This document shows positions 44,161 to 52,884 of a DNA stretch of 64,000 nucleotides, in pieces. Made by a program: the position numbers and the translations under genes. Source of the stretch: Pseudomonas sp. GTDB lineage: Bacteria; Pseudomonadota; Gammaproteobacteria; Pseudomonadales; Pseudomonadaceae. Positions within the stretch are counted from its first letter, which is position 1, and every line of letters starts with the position of its first letter. The stretch covers positions 36,205 through 100,204 of the forward strand of contig JAKUTK010000015.1 of NCBI GenBank assembly GCA_022448005.1, read 5' to 3'. The notes under the pieces are model-generated. The model saw only the letters and a list, made by a program, of their open reading frames with translations. It ran no database searches and had not been told where the DNA came from.

Positions 44161-45266
44161 GCGCCAACGATCACCTCTGGATGGCCCGTGCGCTGCAGCT
44201 GGCGCGCAAGGGGCTCTATTCGACGCACCCTAATCCGCGGGTCGGCTGCGTCATCGTCAAGAGCGGTGAGCTGGTGGGTGAAGGCTGGCACGTGCGTGCC
44301 GGCGAGCCGCATGCCGAAGTCCACGCCCTGCGTCAGGCTGGCGAGCGCGCCGCTGGCGCAACCGCTTATGTCACCCTTGAACCCTGCAGTCACCACGGCC
44401 GCACACCGCCCTGCGCCGAGGCGCTGGTCAAAGCGGGGGTTGGCCGGGTAGTCGCAGCCATGCAGGACCCCAATCCACAGGTGGCCGGTCGTGGCCTGGA
44501 GCTGTTGCGCAGCTCGGGCATCGAGGTCGCCAGCGGCGTGCTGGAAAGCGAAGCGCGCGCGTTGAATCCCGGTTTCATCAAGCGCATGGAAACGGGGCTG
44601 CCTTACCTGCGGGCCAAGTTGGCGATGAGCCTGGATGGCCGCACCGCGATGGCCAGCGGCGAAAGCCAATGGATCACCGGGCCGGATGCACGCGCCGAGG
44701 TACAGCGGCTGCGCGCTCAATCGAGCGTGGTGCTCACCGGCGCCGACACGGTGCTGATGGACAACGCTCGGCTGACTGTGCGCGCCGCCGAGCTGCGGTT
44801 GGATGACGAATTGTCCGCGCTGGCGATGCAACGGCAACCGCTGCGGGTTCTGGTCGACGGGCGACTACGTGTGCCGTTGGACGCGCCGTTCTTTTCGGCT
44901 GGACCCGCACTTGTCGTCAGCAATAGTGAGGATCAGGCCGCTCGTTATCAGTCGGCGGGCCAGGAGTTGCTGGCGCTTCCCGGTGAGGCGGGGCGTGTCG
45001 ATCTGCGTCGTCTGTTGCATGAACTGGCCAAGCGCGATGTCAACGAGGTGCTGCTCGAAGCCGGGCCGCGCTTGGCCGGTGCTTTTGCCGCGCTGGGTCT
45101 GATCGACGAATACCAACTATTCGTCGCCGCCAAGTTCCTTGGCTCCTCGGCGCGGCCGCTCCTCGATCTGCCGCTGGATCGCATGAGCGAGGCGCGCGAA
45201 CTGCAGATCAAGGACATCCGGGCAGTTGGCGACGATTGGAAAATCACCGCCACCCCGAGCGTCTGA
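44157..45266 (+). CDS. ribD: Bifunctional riboflavin biosynthesis deaminase/reductase RibD
   Basis: A 369-residue bifunctional protein. The N-terminal deaminase has the zinc motif [11 protein letters not shown] and [11 protein letters not shown]; the C-terminal reductase (from [14 protein letters not shown], about residue 145) uses NADPH. It converts the GTP cyclohydrolase product to the ribitylamino-uracil phosphate. It overlaps nrdR by 4 bases. Unlike P. aeruginosa, the next riboflavin gene is separated by an opposite-strand gene. Confidence 0.97.
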   Translation: MSANDHLWMARALQLARKGLYSTHPNPRVGCVIVKSGELVGEGWHVRAGEPHAEVHALRQAGERAAGATAYVTLEPCSHHGRTPPCAEALVKAGVGRVVAAMQDPNPQVAGRGLELLRSSGIEVASGVLESEARALNPGFIKRMETGLPYLRAKLAMSLDGRTAMASGESQWITGPDARAEVQRLRAQSSVVLTGADTVLMDNARLTVRAAELRLDDELSALAMQRQPLRVLVDGRLRVPLDAPFFSAGPALVVSNSEDQAARYQSAGQELLALPGEAGRVDLRRLLHELAKRDVNEVLLEAGPRLAGAFAALGLIDEYQLFVAAKFLGSSARPLLDLPLDRMSEARELQIKDIRAVGDDWKITATPSV

Positions 45267-45316
45267 TCAGGCGCTGTATAGCCGCCCGACTGACAGCACC
45301 GTTGCGCAGAAAACGC

Positions 45317-46090
45317 TCAATTCACCGGCCTCAGCCCATTATGGTCCAGCTTGGCCCGGCGTTTATTGGCGCCCAGGAGTGATCGCGCCAGCGCGCTTTC
45401 GTGATGCGGATTGCCGAAATGAAAAAGCGCCGTGGCGCGCAGCATGGAAGGATCGCATACATCATTGGCATGCAGGCTGCGGTAGCCCGAGAACAGATAC
45501 AGGTTGCCGGGCACCAGCTTCAGGCGGATCGGTTTCAGCCAGCCGCGCCGCACCGCAAAGGCGACCAGCTTCTGACTGACAGTGTTATGCAGCACGGCCT
45601 TTTCAATGACGTTGCGCAACGCGTTGAATCGGATATGCCGCGTATTGGGAAAGATGATCAGGTCGCCGCAGTGTTCGCCTTCAGTCGGAATGTACAACGG
45701 TAGCAATGCGGTAACGGCCGTGGCGTCGAAGTGGTAGAAGTGCGATTGCTTGAGCCCACTGCGCCCTTGCAGACAGCGAATAACCGGAAAGACCTGCTCC
45801 TCAGTGGCCGGCTCTTGGCCCGACTGAAGGCGGTAAAGCTGCGCCATTCGGTCCTTGAATGGCGGTGAGAGCGCCAATCCCGCAAACATGGTGCCGCTCA
45901 GCTCTTCAATACCATGAATGCAGAAATACTCACCGTCGCGGGTGGCCGCTTGTTGCTTGATGAAGGCGCGGCCCAGTTCGAGTTGTTCGGGTGAGATGTA
46001 GTGCTCTATGACCGTGTAGCCCTTGCGGTCGATCTGGGCAGCATGTGCCTCAGCCGACGGTTCCATAGCCGTAACCTCTGACATACCCAT
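45317..46090 (-). CDS. Putative Fe(II)/2-oxoglutarate dioxygenase (phytanoyl-CoA dioxygenase-like)
   Basis: A 257-residue protein with the HxD...H metal pattern: HFYHFDATAVT near residue 117-127 and SLHANDVCD near 207-215, with an Arg 11 residues further on (LRATALFHF). This fits the double-stranded beta-helix oxygenase fold. The substrate is unknown. The gene is on the minus strand between ribD and the FMN riboswitch. Several Met codons cluster at the start (MGMSEVTAM), so the true start may be 46090, 46084 or 46066. Confidence 0.65.
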   Translation of the reverse strand: MGMSEVTAMEPSAEAHAAQIDRKGYTVIEHYISPEQLELGRAFIKQQAATRDGEYFCIHGIEELSGTMFAGLALSPPFKDRMAQLYRLQSGQEPATEEQVFPVIRCLQGRSGLKQSHFYHFDATAVTALLPLYIPTEGEHCGDLIIFPNTRHIRFNALRNVIEKAVLHNTVSQKLVAFAVRRGWLKPIRLKLVPGNLYLFSGYRSLHANDVCDPSMLRATALFHFGNPHHESALARSLLGANKRRAKLDHNGLRPVN

Positions 46091-46423
46091 CCCTCATGGC
46101 ACATGTGAAGGTTCGGAGCGTTCGTCCTGATCGTGTCCTGGTCGGCGCGGAGGATCTGCAACTACGAGCGGATCCTGGCTCGGCGTGTCGGTACGAAGAT
46201 TGCGGGCGTGACGTTCCTTCCTGATCGTCTTGTGTTGCACGGGTGCAGCTGGCGGCGTCGGCGCGCGAATAGACCGCTGCGACGCGTATGGACAAACAAA
46301 CGCAACGGTAGTTGCGTAGATGTTTAAAAATGTTTCGCTGCCGCAGCGCCGGTCTGGCGGTCGTTTGTCGGCTGCAGAATCAGCGCAACTGTGGTAAAAA
46401 CTGCGCCGGGCCTGAAAGGGCCC
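46091..46423. other. Divergent promoter region before the FMN riboswitch
   Basis: 330 bases without a gene, between the dioxygenase gene (minus) and the riboswitch (plus). It must hold both promoters. AT-rich patches at 46321-46334 and 46394-46401 are candidates for a -10, but none is convincing. Confidence 0.35.
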
Positions 46424-46564
46424 ACGTTCTCAGGGCGGGGTGAGATTCCCCACCGGCGGTAATGGCACAGTTCTGTGCCTAGCCCGCGAGCGCTTGCCCA
46501 GGCAAGGTCAGCAGACCCGGTGTGATTCCGGGGCCGACGGTATAGTCCGGATGAGAGAGAGCGG
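46424..46564 (+). ncRNA. FMN riboswitch (RFN element)
   Basis: The sequence matches the conserved RFN core in order: CGTTCTCAGGGCGGGGTG, ATTCCCCACCGGCGGT, AGCCCGCGAGCG, GGTCAGCAGACCCGGTG, ATTCCGGGGCCGACGGT and AGTCCGGATGAGAGAGA. It folds into the six-stem junction that binds flavin mononucleotide. It precedes ribE and would switch off riboflavin synthesis when FMN is plentiful. Confidence 0.98.
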
Positions 46565-46620
46565 GATGCCTCGACGGGCGCCTTTCGTGCGCGCGTCCAC
46601 TCCCTATCGATCTGCAGCGC

Positions 46621-46640
46621 CCTGTTTTATCCAAAACAGG
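46621..46640 (+). promoter_or_regulatory. Hairpin covering the leader-ORF ribosome-binding site
   Basis: CCTGTTTT/AAAACAGG, an 8-bp stem with an ATCC loop, sits between the FMN riboswitch and ribE. Its 3' arm includes AGG of the AGGAG Shine-Dalgarno at 46638-46642, so it could act as the riboswitch expression platform by hiding that site. Confidence 0.5.
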
Positions 46641-46650
46641 AGTTCGTCAT

Positions 46651-46701
46651 ATGCATCGTTTCAACAGCCTTCCACGGGAGGCCGCATGTTCACAGGAATA
46701 A
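46651..46701 (+). CDS. Possible 16-residue leader ORF overlapping ribE
   Basis: ATG at 46651 encodes MHRFNSLPREAACSQE and stops at TAA 46699-46701, 13 bases inside ribE. AGGAG lies 8 bases before its ATG. Translation through it would unmask or feed ribosomes to the ribE start (ATG 46686), whose GGGAGG is inside this ORF. No homologue is claimed; this is a prediction from position and signals. Confidence 0.4.
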   Translation: MHRFNSLPREAACSQE

Positions 46702-47354
46702 TCGAATCCATCGGGACCATTGGTGCCATGACGCCGAAGGGCGGCGACGTTCGCGTGCTGGTCGAGACCGGCAAACTGGATCTGGGCGACGTCGAGCTCG
46801 GGGACAGTATTGCTGTCAATGGCGTCTGTCTGACCGCCGTTGAGCTGCCGGGCAACGGCTTCTGGGCTGATGTCAGCCGTGAGACGCTCGCGCGCACCGC
46901 CTTCGTTGATCTCAAGACCGGTAGCCGGGTGAATCTGGAGAAGGCCCTGACGCCGACCAGTCGCCTCGGCGGGCACCTGGTCAGTGGTCACGTCGATGGC
47001 GTGGGTGAGGTGGTTTCGCGTGAGGAGAATGCCCGCGCTGTGCAATTCCGCATTCGCGCGCCGCGTGAGCTGGCCAAGTACATCGCGCTCAAGGGCTCGA
47101 TCACCGTCGATGGCACCAGCCTGACGGTCAATTCGGTCAATGGCGCGGAGTTCGAACTCACCATTGTTCCGCACACCCTGGCCGAAACCATCATGGTCGA
47201 CTACCGCCCCGGGCGGAAGGTGAATCTGGAAGTGGATCTGCTGGCGCGTTACCTGGAGCGCCTGCTGATGGGTGACAAGGCCGCCGAACCCAATGCCTCG
47301 GGCCTGACCGAAAGCTTCCTCGCCGAACATGGCTACCTGAACCCGGCTCGGTAA
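46686..47354 (+). CDS. ribE: Riboflavin synthase
   Basis: A 222-residue riboflavin synthase with the duplicated beta-barrel: FTGIIESIGTIGAM at the start of the first half and HLVSGHVDGVGEVVSREEN at the start of the second, shown to core. It forms riboflavin from two molecules of 6,7-dimethyl-8-ribityllumazine. The true start is 46686; the frame is open back to 46440 through the riboswitch, which is not translated. GGGAGG precedes the ATG. Confidence 0.96.
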   Translation: MFTGIIESIGTIGAMTPKGGDVRVLVETGKLDLGDVELGDSIAVNGVCLTAVELPGNGFWADVSRETLARTAFVDLKTGSRVNLEKALTPTSRLGGHLVSGHVDGVGEVVSREENARAVQFRIRAPRELAKYIALKGSITVDGTSLTVNSVNGAEFELTIVPHTLAETIMVDYRPGRKVNLEVDLLARYLERLLMGDKAAEPNASGLTESFLAEHGYLNPAR

Positions 47355-47376
47355 ACGAATATAAGGAATGGCCACC

Positions 47377-48456
47377 ATGGCTCTGAACACCGCTGAAGAA
47401 CTGATCGAAGATATTCGCGCCGGCAAGATGGTCATCCTCATGGATGACGAGGACCGGGAAAACGAGGGCGACATCATCGTCGCCTCCGAATGCGTGACTG
47501 CCGAGCACATCAATTTCATGGCTCGTTTCGCCCGCGGCCTGATCTGCATGCCGATGACCCGCGAGCGCTGCGAAACCCTGCAGCTGCCCCTGATGGCGCC
47601 GCGCAATGGCTCCGGCTTCGGCACCAAATTCACCGTCTCCATCGAGGCGGCCGAAGGTGTCACCACCGGTATCTCTGCCGCCGACCGCGCGCGCACCGTG
47701 CAGGCCGCCGTGGCAAGGAATGCCGTGGCCGAAGACATCGTCAGCCCCGGTCATATCTTCCCCCTGATGGCGCAGCCGGGCGGCGTCCTGGCGCGTGCCG
47801 GGCATACGGAAGCGGCCTGTGACCTCGCGCGCATGGCCGGCTTCGAGCCGTCTGGTGTGATCTGCGAAATCATGAATGACGACGGCACCATGGCGCGTCG
47901 CCCAGAGCTCGAGCTTTTCGCTGAGCAGCACGGCCTGAAGATCGGCACCATCGCCGACCTGATCCACTACCGCATGATTCACGAACGCACCGTCGAGCGG
48001 GTTTCCGAACAGCCATTGGAAACCGAGCTGGGTCAGTTCACGCTGGTCACCTATCGCGACGACGTGGAAGACACGGTGCACATGGCGTTGACGCGCGGTG
48101 AGATTTCCCCCGAAGAGCCAACCCTTGTGCGCGTGCACAACATGGAGCCCCTGCGCGACCTGTTGCTGGTGACCGTGCCGGGGCGCTGGAGTCTGCGCGC
48201 GGCGATGAGCGAAGTGGCAAAAGCCGGCAGTGGCGTGGTACTGCTGCTGGGCAATCCGCTGACCGGACCGCATCTGCTGGCCCAGCTCAACCGTCAGCAA
48301 TCTCCGAGCCCGGCAACTTACAGCACCGTGGGTGCCGGATCTCAGATCCTCCGCGACCTCGGTGTTCGAAAGATGCGCTTGCTGAGCTCGCCGATGAAGT
48401 TCAATGCGATATCCGGCTTTGATCTGGAAGTTGTAGAATACCTGCCCGCTGAGTAA
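47377..48456 (+). CDS. ribB: 3,4-dihydroxy-2-butanone 4-phosphate synthase with degenerate GTP cyclohydrolase domain
   Basis: A 359-residue RibB-X protein. The N-terminal DHBP synthase has the acidic loop DDEDRENEGDIIV and THEAE-like histidine pattern (RAGHTEAACDLARM, shown to core), making the four-carbon donor from ribulose 5-phosphate. The C-terminal half resembles GTP cyclohydrolase II but lacks its three zinc cysteines, so it is probably inactive; the active enzyme is ribA at 51851. The ATG at 47377 is chosen because AGGA is 9 bases upstream; the ATG at 47368 touches it. Confidence 0.93.
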   Translation: MALNTAEELIEDIRAGKMVILMDDEDRENEGDIIVASECVTAEHINFMARFARGLICMPMTRERCETLQLPLMAPRNGSGFGTKFTVSIEAAEGVTTGISAADRARTVQAAVARNAVAEDIVSPGHIFPLMAQPGGVLARAGHTEAACDLARMAGFEPSGVICEIMNDDGTMARRPELELFAEQHGLKIGTIADLIHYRMIHERTVERVSEQPLETELGQFTLVTYRDDVEDTVHMALTRGEISPEEPTLVRVHNMEPLRDLLLVTVPGRWSLRAAMSEVAKAGSGVVLLLGNPLTGPHLLAQLNRQQSPSPATYSTVGAGSQILRDLGVRKMRLLSSPMKFNAISGFDLEVVEYLPAE

Positions 48457-48466
48457 ACGATGTCAG

Positions 48467-48490
48467 GGCGCCGCGTTGCAACGCGGCGCC
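48467..48490 (+). terminator. Hairpin between ribB and ribH
   Basis: GGCGCCGCGTT and AACGCGGCGCC form an 11-bp perfect stem, followed by TTCGTTCTTT. It sits 10 bases past the ribB stop inside the predicted operon and may act as a partial terminator or attenuator that lowers ribH-nusB-thiL-pgpA. Confidence 0.6.
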
Positions 48491-48520
48491 TTCGTTCTTT
48501 AAAGAGATGAGAAACCACCT

Positions 48521-48997
48521 ATGACACTGAAGACCATCGAAGGTACCTTCATCGCCCCGCAGGGCAAGTTCGCCCTGGTCGTCGGCCGCTTCAACAGCTT
48601 CGTTGTCGAGAGCCTGGTGAGTGGCGCAGTCGATGCGCTGGTGCGCCACGGCATCGCTGAAGACGCCATCACCATCATCCGCGCGCCGGGTGCCTTCGAG
48701 ATTCCGCTGGTCGCACAGAAAGTTGCCCAGCAGGGCGAGTACGACGCGATCATCGCCTTGGGCGCGGTCATCCGTGGTGGCACCCCGCACTTCGAATACG
48801 TGGCTGGCGAATGCACCAAGGGCCTGTCGCAGGTTTCCATGGAGTTTGGTGTGCCGGTCGCCTTCGGCGTGTTGACGGTCGATTCCATCGAACAGGCTAT
48901 CGAGCGCTCGGGCACCAAAGCTGGCAACAAAGGCGCCGAAGCTGCCCTGTCTGCGCTTGAAATGGTGAGTCTGCTGGCGCAGCTGGAGGCCAAGTGA
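48521..48997 (+). CDS. ribH: 6,7-dimethyl-8-ribityllumazine synthase
   Basis: A 158-residue lumazine synthase (fold markers [18 protein letters not shown] near residues 22-39 and [19 protein letters not shown] near 75-93, shown to cores). It condenses the ribityl-aminouracil with the four-carbon unit. AGAGATGAGAAACC precedes the ATG, with GAG roughly 10 bases upstream. Its end overlaps nusB by 4 bases (GTGA). Confidence 0.97.
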   Translation: MTLKTIEGTFIAPQGKFALVVGRFNSFVVESLVSGAVDALVRHGIAEDAITIIRAPGAFEIPLVAQKVAQQGEYDAIIALGAVIRGGTPHFEYVAGECTKGLSQVSMEFGVPVAFGVLTVDSIEQAIERSGTKAGNKGAEAALSALEMVSLLAQLEAK

Positions 48998-49479
48998 GCC
49001 TTAATCACGACGACAGTCAGGGTGCTCCGCAGCCAAAGGCCAAGGGCAAGATCGCAACGCGCCGCGTCGCGCGTAGCCTGGCAATGCAGGCGCTGTACCA
49101 GTGGCACATGGCCGGCCAAAGCCTCAACGAAATCGAGGCGCAGTTTCGCGTCGACAACGATTTCTCCGGCGTTGATGGCAACTACTTCCATGAGCTGCTG
49201 ACTGGCGTTGCGCGTGCGAAGACTGAAGTCGACGGCGCCATCGTGCCGCATCTCGATCGTCCGCTCGAAGAGCTCGATCCGGTTGAACTGGCCGTTCTGC
49301 GCCTGTCCACCTATGAGCTGATGCATCGCGTCGACGTCCCGTACCGCGTGGTGATCAACGAGGGCATCGAGCTTGCCAAGGTGTTCGGCGCCACTGACGG
49401 GCACAAGTTCGTCAATGGTGTGCTGGACAAGCTGGCGCCCAGCCTGCGCAGTGCCGAGGTCAGCGCGCACAAGCGCTGA
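48994..49479 (+). CDS. nusB: Transcription antitermination factor NusB
   Basis: 161 residues from a GTG start overlapping ribH, with a basic N-terminal tail then [18 protein letters not shown] and the helical NusB core ([30 protein letters not shown]). NusB with NusE binds boxA RNA in rRNA transcripts. Its place after ribH is conserved in gammaproteobacteria. thiL follows 12 bp downstream. Confidence 0.97.
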   Translation: MSLNHDDSQGAPQPKAKGKIATRRVARSLAMQALYQWHMAGQSLNEIEAQFRVDNDFSGVDGNYFHELLTGVARAKTEVDGAIVPHLDRPLEELDPVELAVLRLSTYELMHRVDVPYRVVINEGIELAKVFGATDGHKFVNGVLDKLAPSLRSAEVSAHKR

Positions 49480-49491
49480 GCCATCCGCCTG

Positions 49492-50451
49492 ATGGGTGAG
49501 TTCGAGCTGATCCGCCACTACTTCGCCGCCGCCGCTTGTGCCAGGGCAGGCGGCGATGTCGCGCTGGGCATCGGCGATGACTGCGCGTTGCTGACCGTCC
49601 CGGTCGGCGAGCAGCTGACAGTTTCCACAGACACGCTGGTCGCTGGCGTGCATTTCTCCGATCCGTGCGATCCCTATCTGCTTGGTCAGCGTGCGCTGGC
49701 CGTATCGACCAGCGATCTCGCCGGGATGGGCGCGACGCCCATTGGTTTCACGCTGGCACTGACAATTCCTTCCGTTGATCCCGACTGGTTGAGTGAGTTC
49801 GCCCGTGGTCTCGACACCATGGCGGCTGGCTGCGACATGCGTCTGATCGGCGGCGACACTACGCGCGGCCCGCTGAGCATGACGCTGACGGTCTTTGGGC
49901 GCGTACCGGTAGATCAGGCGTTGTTGCGCAGCGGCGCGCAACCAGGCGATCTGCTGTGTGTTGGTGGAGCGCTTGGCGATGCGGCCGGCGCGTTGCCGGT
50001 GGTGCTCGGCGAGCGAGAAGCGAGCTCAGTCGAGGCTGCAGCGCTGCTAAGACGCTACTGGTCGCCGCAACCCCAGCTCGCGCTCGGCCAGGCGCTGCGT
50101 GGCAAGGCAACCGCGGCGTTGGATATCTCCGATGGCTTGTTGGCCGACTGCAACCATATAGCCACCGCATCCTCTGTTTCGCTGGTAATCGAGCAAGCCC
50201 GGGTGCCGCTGTCGGACTCGCTGCTGCGTTTCGCCGGCGCCGAGCGGGCGCTGCAGTGCGGCTTGGCAGGAGGCGATGACTACGTTCTTGCGTTTACCTT
50301 GCCAGCTGATGCGTTTCCCATCATGCAGGCCGAAGGCTGGCCCATTCATGCGATCGGCCACGTGGCCGCGGGTGAGGGCGTTCGGTTGGTCGATGCAGAA
50401 GGGCATTTCGTGGACGTCAGCCATCGGGGCTACAACCACTTCACGAGCTGA
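49492..50451 (+). CDS. thiL: Thiamine-monophosphate kinase
   Basis: A 319-residue ThiL of the PurM-like fold: MGEFELIRHYF at the start, GIGDDCALLTVP with metal-binding Asp residues, the AVSTSDLAGMGATPIGFTLAL and FARGLDTMAAGCDMRLIGGDTTRG segments (shown to cores), and LDISDGLLADCNH. It phosphorylates thiamine monophosphate to the diphosphate. Length is normal. pgpA follows 36 bp downstream. Confidence 0.96.
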   Translation: MGEFELIRHYFAAAACARAGGDVALGIGDDCALLTVPVGEQLTVSTDTLVAGVHFSDPCDPYLLGQRALAVSTSDLAGMGATPIGFTLALTIPSVDPDWLSEFARGLDTMAAGCDMRLIGGDTTRGPLSMTLTVFGRVPVDQALLRSGAQPGDLLCVGGALGDAAGALPVVLGEREASSVEAAALLRRYWSPQPQLALGQALRGKATAALDISDGLLADCNHIATASSVSLVIEQARVPLSDSLLRFAGAERALQCGLAGGDDYVLAFTLPADAFPIMQAEGWPIHAIGHVAAGEGVRLVDAEGHFVDVSHRGYNHFTS

Positions 50452-50487
50452 GCCGTTGCTGCTCGATTAGAACAAGAGGACCACCGT

Positions 50488-50988
50488 TTGACCGATTCCC
50501 TGCAGCCTGTCGCCGAACCGATCCCTCATTCGGTGTGGAGCAATCCGTGGCATAACCTGGCCTTTGGTTTCGGCTCCGGCACGCTGCCCAAGGCACCCGG
50601 CACCTGGGGATCCCTTGTGGCGCTGGCGTTCGTGCCCCTGTGGCAGATGCTGCCGGCGTGGGGCTACGGCGCGCTGATCGTCGCCAGCACGCTGTTCGGC
50701 ATCTGGTTATGTGGCAAGGTCGCCCAGGATCTGGGCGTGCATGACCACGAGGGCATTGTCTGGGACGAGTTCTCCGGTATCTGGATTACCTTCTGGCTGG
50801 TGCCGGCGGGCTGGTACTGGCTGCTGCTCGGTTTTGTCGTGTTCCGCCTGCTGGATATCCTCAAGCCCTGGCCGATCAGTTGGGTCGATCGTCAGGTACA
50901 TGGTGGGCTGGGCATCATGCTTGACGACATCCTCGCCGGCTTCGCCGCTTGCGGTGTGATGCATATTGCAGTGCGGTTGCTGGCCTGA
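50488..50988 (+). CDS. pgpA: Phosphatidylglycerophosphatase A
   Basis: A 166-residue inner-membrane protein from a TTG start with an AAGAGGA Shine-Dalgarno. It has GFGSGTLPKAPGTWGSLVAL near 28-47 and the acidic catalytic stretch GVHDHEGIVWDEFSGIW (shown to cores), plus three or four hydrophobic helices. It dephosphorylates phosphatidylglycerophosphate to phosphatidylglycerol. It is the last gene of the nusB-thiL-pgpA set, as in other pseudomonads. Confidence 0.95.
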   Translation: MTDSLQPVAEPIPHSVWSNPWHNLAFGFGSGTLPKAPGTWGSLVALAFVPLWQMLPAWGYGALIVASTLFGIWLCGKVAQDLGVHDHEGIVWDEFSGIWITFWLVPAGWYWLLLGFVVFRLLDILKPWPISWVDRQVHGGLGIMLDDILAGFAACGVMHIAVRLLA

Positions 50989-51082
50989 CCCGGCTTGGGC
51001 TCTGGCTGTGCATCGGATCGCTGCAAGGCCTGGATGCTCTATGAAAGAATGCGACCTGCCCAGATTCTAGGAGCCGCCGCTG

Positions 51083-51730
51083 ATGCGCCCTGTTGCCCTG
51101 CTGTTCGCCGTTAGCCTTTCGCTCGTCTCGCTCGCTGTCACGGCCGCGCCCCGGGTGCAGGTTGTCGGCCTGTTTCCCGGCGCTGCGGTATTGAATGTCG
51201 ATGGTCAGCGCAAGCTCGTACGGGTTGGCCAGGTGGGGCCGGGCGGTGTAGAGGTGGTCAGCGCAGATTCGAAAGGCGCCGTTCTGCGGGTAGATGGCGT
51301 CAAGCGCAATTACGGGCTTTCCCGTGAACTGAGTTCCGGATTTGCCGAGCCTGATCGTCGCCAACTGAGCATCGCTCAGGGGCAGGGCGGTCACTACCGG
51401 ATAGCCGGTTCGATCAATGGACAGCCTGTGCAGTTTCTCGTCGATACCGGCGCCACCTCGGTGGCGATCAACGAAATCCAGGCGCGGCGCCTCGGTATCG
51501 ACTATCGGGTCGATGGTCGGCAAATCGTTGTTGGCACGGCAAGCGGCACGGCGAAAGCCTGGCGGGTCAACCTCAACAGCGTGAAAGTCGGTGCGATCGA
51601 CGTGCTCGGGGTCGAAGCTGTCGTGGTGGAAGGTGGCTCGCCCACTGATGCCCTGCTGGGCATGAGCTTTCTCAGTCGCGTCAGCTGGCGCGAGGATCAA
51701 GGCGTTCTGAAGCTCGAATCCAAGATATAG
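51083..51730 (+). CDS. Retropepsin-like aspartic protease (TIGR02281 family)
   Basis: A 215-residue secreted or periplasmic protein with a signal peptide (MRPVALLFAVSLSLVSLAVTA) and a C-terminal single-lobe aspartic protease fold with the catalytic motif FLVDTGATSVAIN near 118-130, then ALLGMSFLSRV. These clan AA proteases act as dimers. An N-terminal SH3-like beta domain (VQVVGLFPGAAVLNVDGQ) precedes it. A GGAGCC Shine-Dalgarno precedes the ATG. Substrate unknown. Confidence 0.85.
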   Translation: MRPVALLFAVSLSLVSLAVTAAPRVQVVGLFPGAAVLNVDGQRKLVRVGQVGPGGVEVVSADSKGAVLRVDGVKRNYGLSRELSSGFAEPDRRQLSIAQGQGGHYRIAGSINGQPVQFLVDTGATSVAINEIQARRLGIDYRVDGRQIVVGTASGTAKAWRVNLNSVKVGAIDVLGVEAVVVEGGSPTDALLGMSFLSRVSWREDQGVLKLESKI

Positions 51731-51850
51731 GCGAGGCCCCTGGTGATAGAGCCTTGCCTATATCGACCGAGGTCTGCGGTATCTTCCGATACAGCTTGCC
51801 GCAGCACTGCTGTTACAATATCCGCTTTTCCGCCTTCTGGAGTCTCTCCG

Positions 51851-52468
51851 GTGTCAGTCGTGTTCGTCGCCGCTTCCCAACTGCCGACGCCGTTCGGTGT
51901 GTTCACCATGCATGGTTTTCTCGATCAGGACACTGGCAAGGAACATGTCGTACTGACCCTGGGCAATGTGGCCGACGGCAAGCCCGTTTTGGGTCGCCTG
52001 CATTCCGAATGCCTCACCGGTGATGCCCTGTTCAGCCTGCGTTGCGATTGCGGGTTTCAACTCGAAGCTGCGCTGCGTGCGATCTCCGACGAGGGCCGTG
52101 GGGCGTTGTTGTATCTGCGTCAGGAAGGCCGCGGCATCGGCTTGCTGAACAAGATCCGCGCCTACGAGCTGCAGGATGCCGGCGCCGATACTGTCGAGGC
52201 CAACGAGCGCCTGGGCTTTGCCCCGGACATGCGTGACTACGCCATCTGCCTGCCAATGCTCGAGCATCTGGGTATCGCCGAAATCAAGCTGATGACCAAC
52301 AACCCACGCAAGGTAAAGGCTTTGCAAGGGTTCGGCATTCGTGTTGCCCAGCGCATGCCGCTGGAAATCGCACACAACCCGCATAACGAAAAATACCTCG
52401 CTACCAAGGCCGGCAAGCTCGGTCACATGCTCGGCGAAATCCATCAGGGCGAAGCCGAGCAGTCGTGA
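51851..52468 (+). CDS. ribA: GTP cyclohydrolase II
   Basis: 205 residues with the zinc motif [18 protein letters not shown] (three Cys) near 52-69 and the catalytic REGRGIGL plus NNPRKVKAL segments. It opens GTP to start riboflavin synthesis. This is the true RibA of the window, in contrast to the degenerate domain fused to ribB. The start is GTG at 51851; TACAAT at 51814-51819 may be its -10 box. The next gene begins before its stop (4-base overlap). Confidence 0.96.
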   Translation: MSVVFVAASQLPTPFGVFTMHGFLDQDTGKEHVVLTLGNVADGKPVLGRLHSECLTGDALFSLRCDCGFQLEAALRAISDEGRGALLYLRQEGRGIGLLNKIRAYELQDAGADTVEANERLGFAPDMRDYAICLPMLEHLGIAEIKLMTNNPRKVKALQGFGIRVAQRMPLEIAHNPHNEKYLATKAGKLGHMLGEIHQGEAEQS

Positions 52469-52884
52469 ATCGTGCTGCTGCCCGTCGCCAGCTGTCACGT
52501 GACGGCTGGCTGCAACTGCTGATGGTAGTAGTGCCGGTGCTTGCTGCCAACCAGCTTCCCGAGCTGACTGGTAGCCACCAAGATTTCCTTGCGTTCCCGT
52601 TGTTCTTTATCGGCCTGGGCCTTTTGTTTCTCAGCTTGCCGCGCTTCACCACGTACAAGCATGCCCTGATCAAAACCGAGCGAGCGTTCGACAGCGAGGC
52701 AGAGCCCTCAGCGTGGTCCGCGTTGCGAAATGTTCGTCTACGCGCCCTACGGATTGCCGGGCTGCCGGCCTGGGTCGCTGCGGTTGGCGCACCGCTCGGC
52801 GTCGAGCCGGTGGCACAGCTGCTGCTGGTGTGCGGCAGCCTGATGCTGCTTGTTCTCTATCGCGTCCCACGTCAGCTTCAGTGA
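52465..52884 (+). CDS. Conserved membrane protein of unknown function
   Basis: 139 residues with four likely hydrophobic helices ([69 protein letters not shown]). It starts with a GTG overlapping the ribA stop and ends overlapping the btuF start (GTGA). No function is assigned; position suggests co-expression with ribA and btuF. Confidence 0.7.
   Translation: MNRAAARRQLSRDGWLQLLMVVVPVLAANQLPELTGSHQDFLAFPLFFIGLGLLFLSLPRFTTYKHALIKTERAFDSEAEPSAWSALRNVRLRALRIAGLPAWVAAVGAPLGVEPVAQLLLVCGSLMLLVLYRVPRQLQ

Noticed and set aside
46440..46685. 82-codon extension before ribE
   Set aside because: It is the FMN riboswitch and leader, not coding.
47890..48456. C-terminal half of ribB as an active GTP cyclohydrolase II
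   Set aside because: The three zinc-binding cysteines and catalytic loop are missing; ribA at 51851 carries them.
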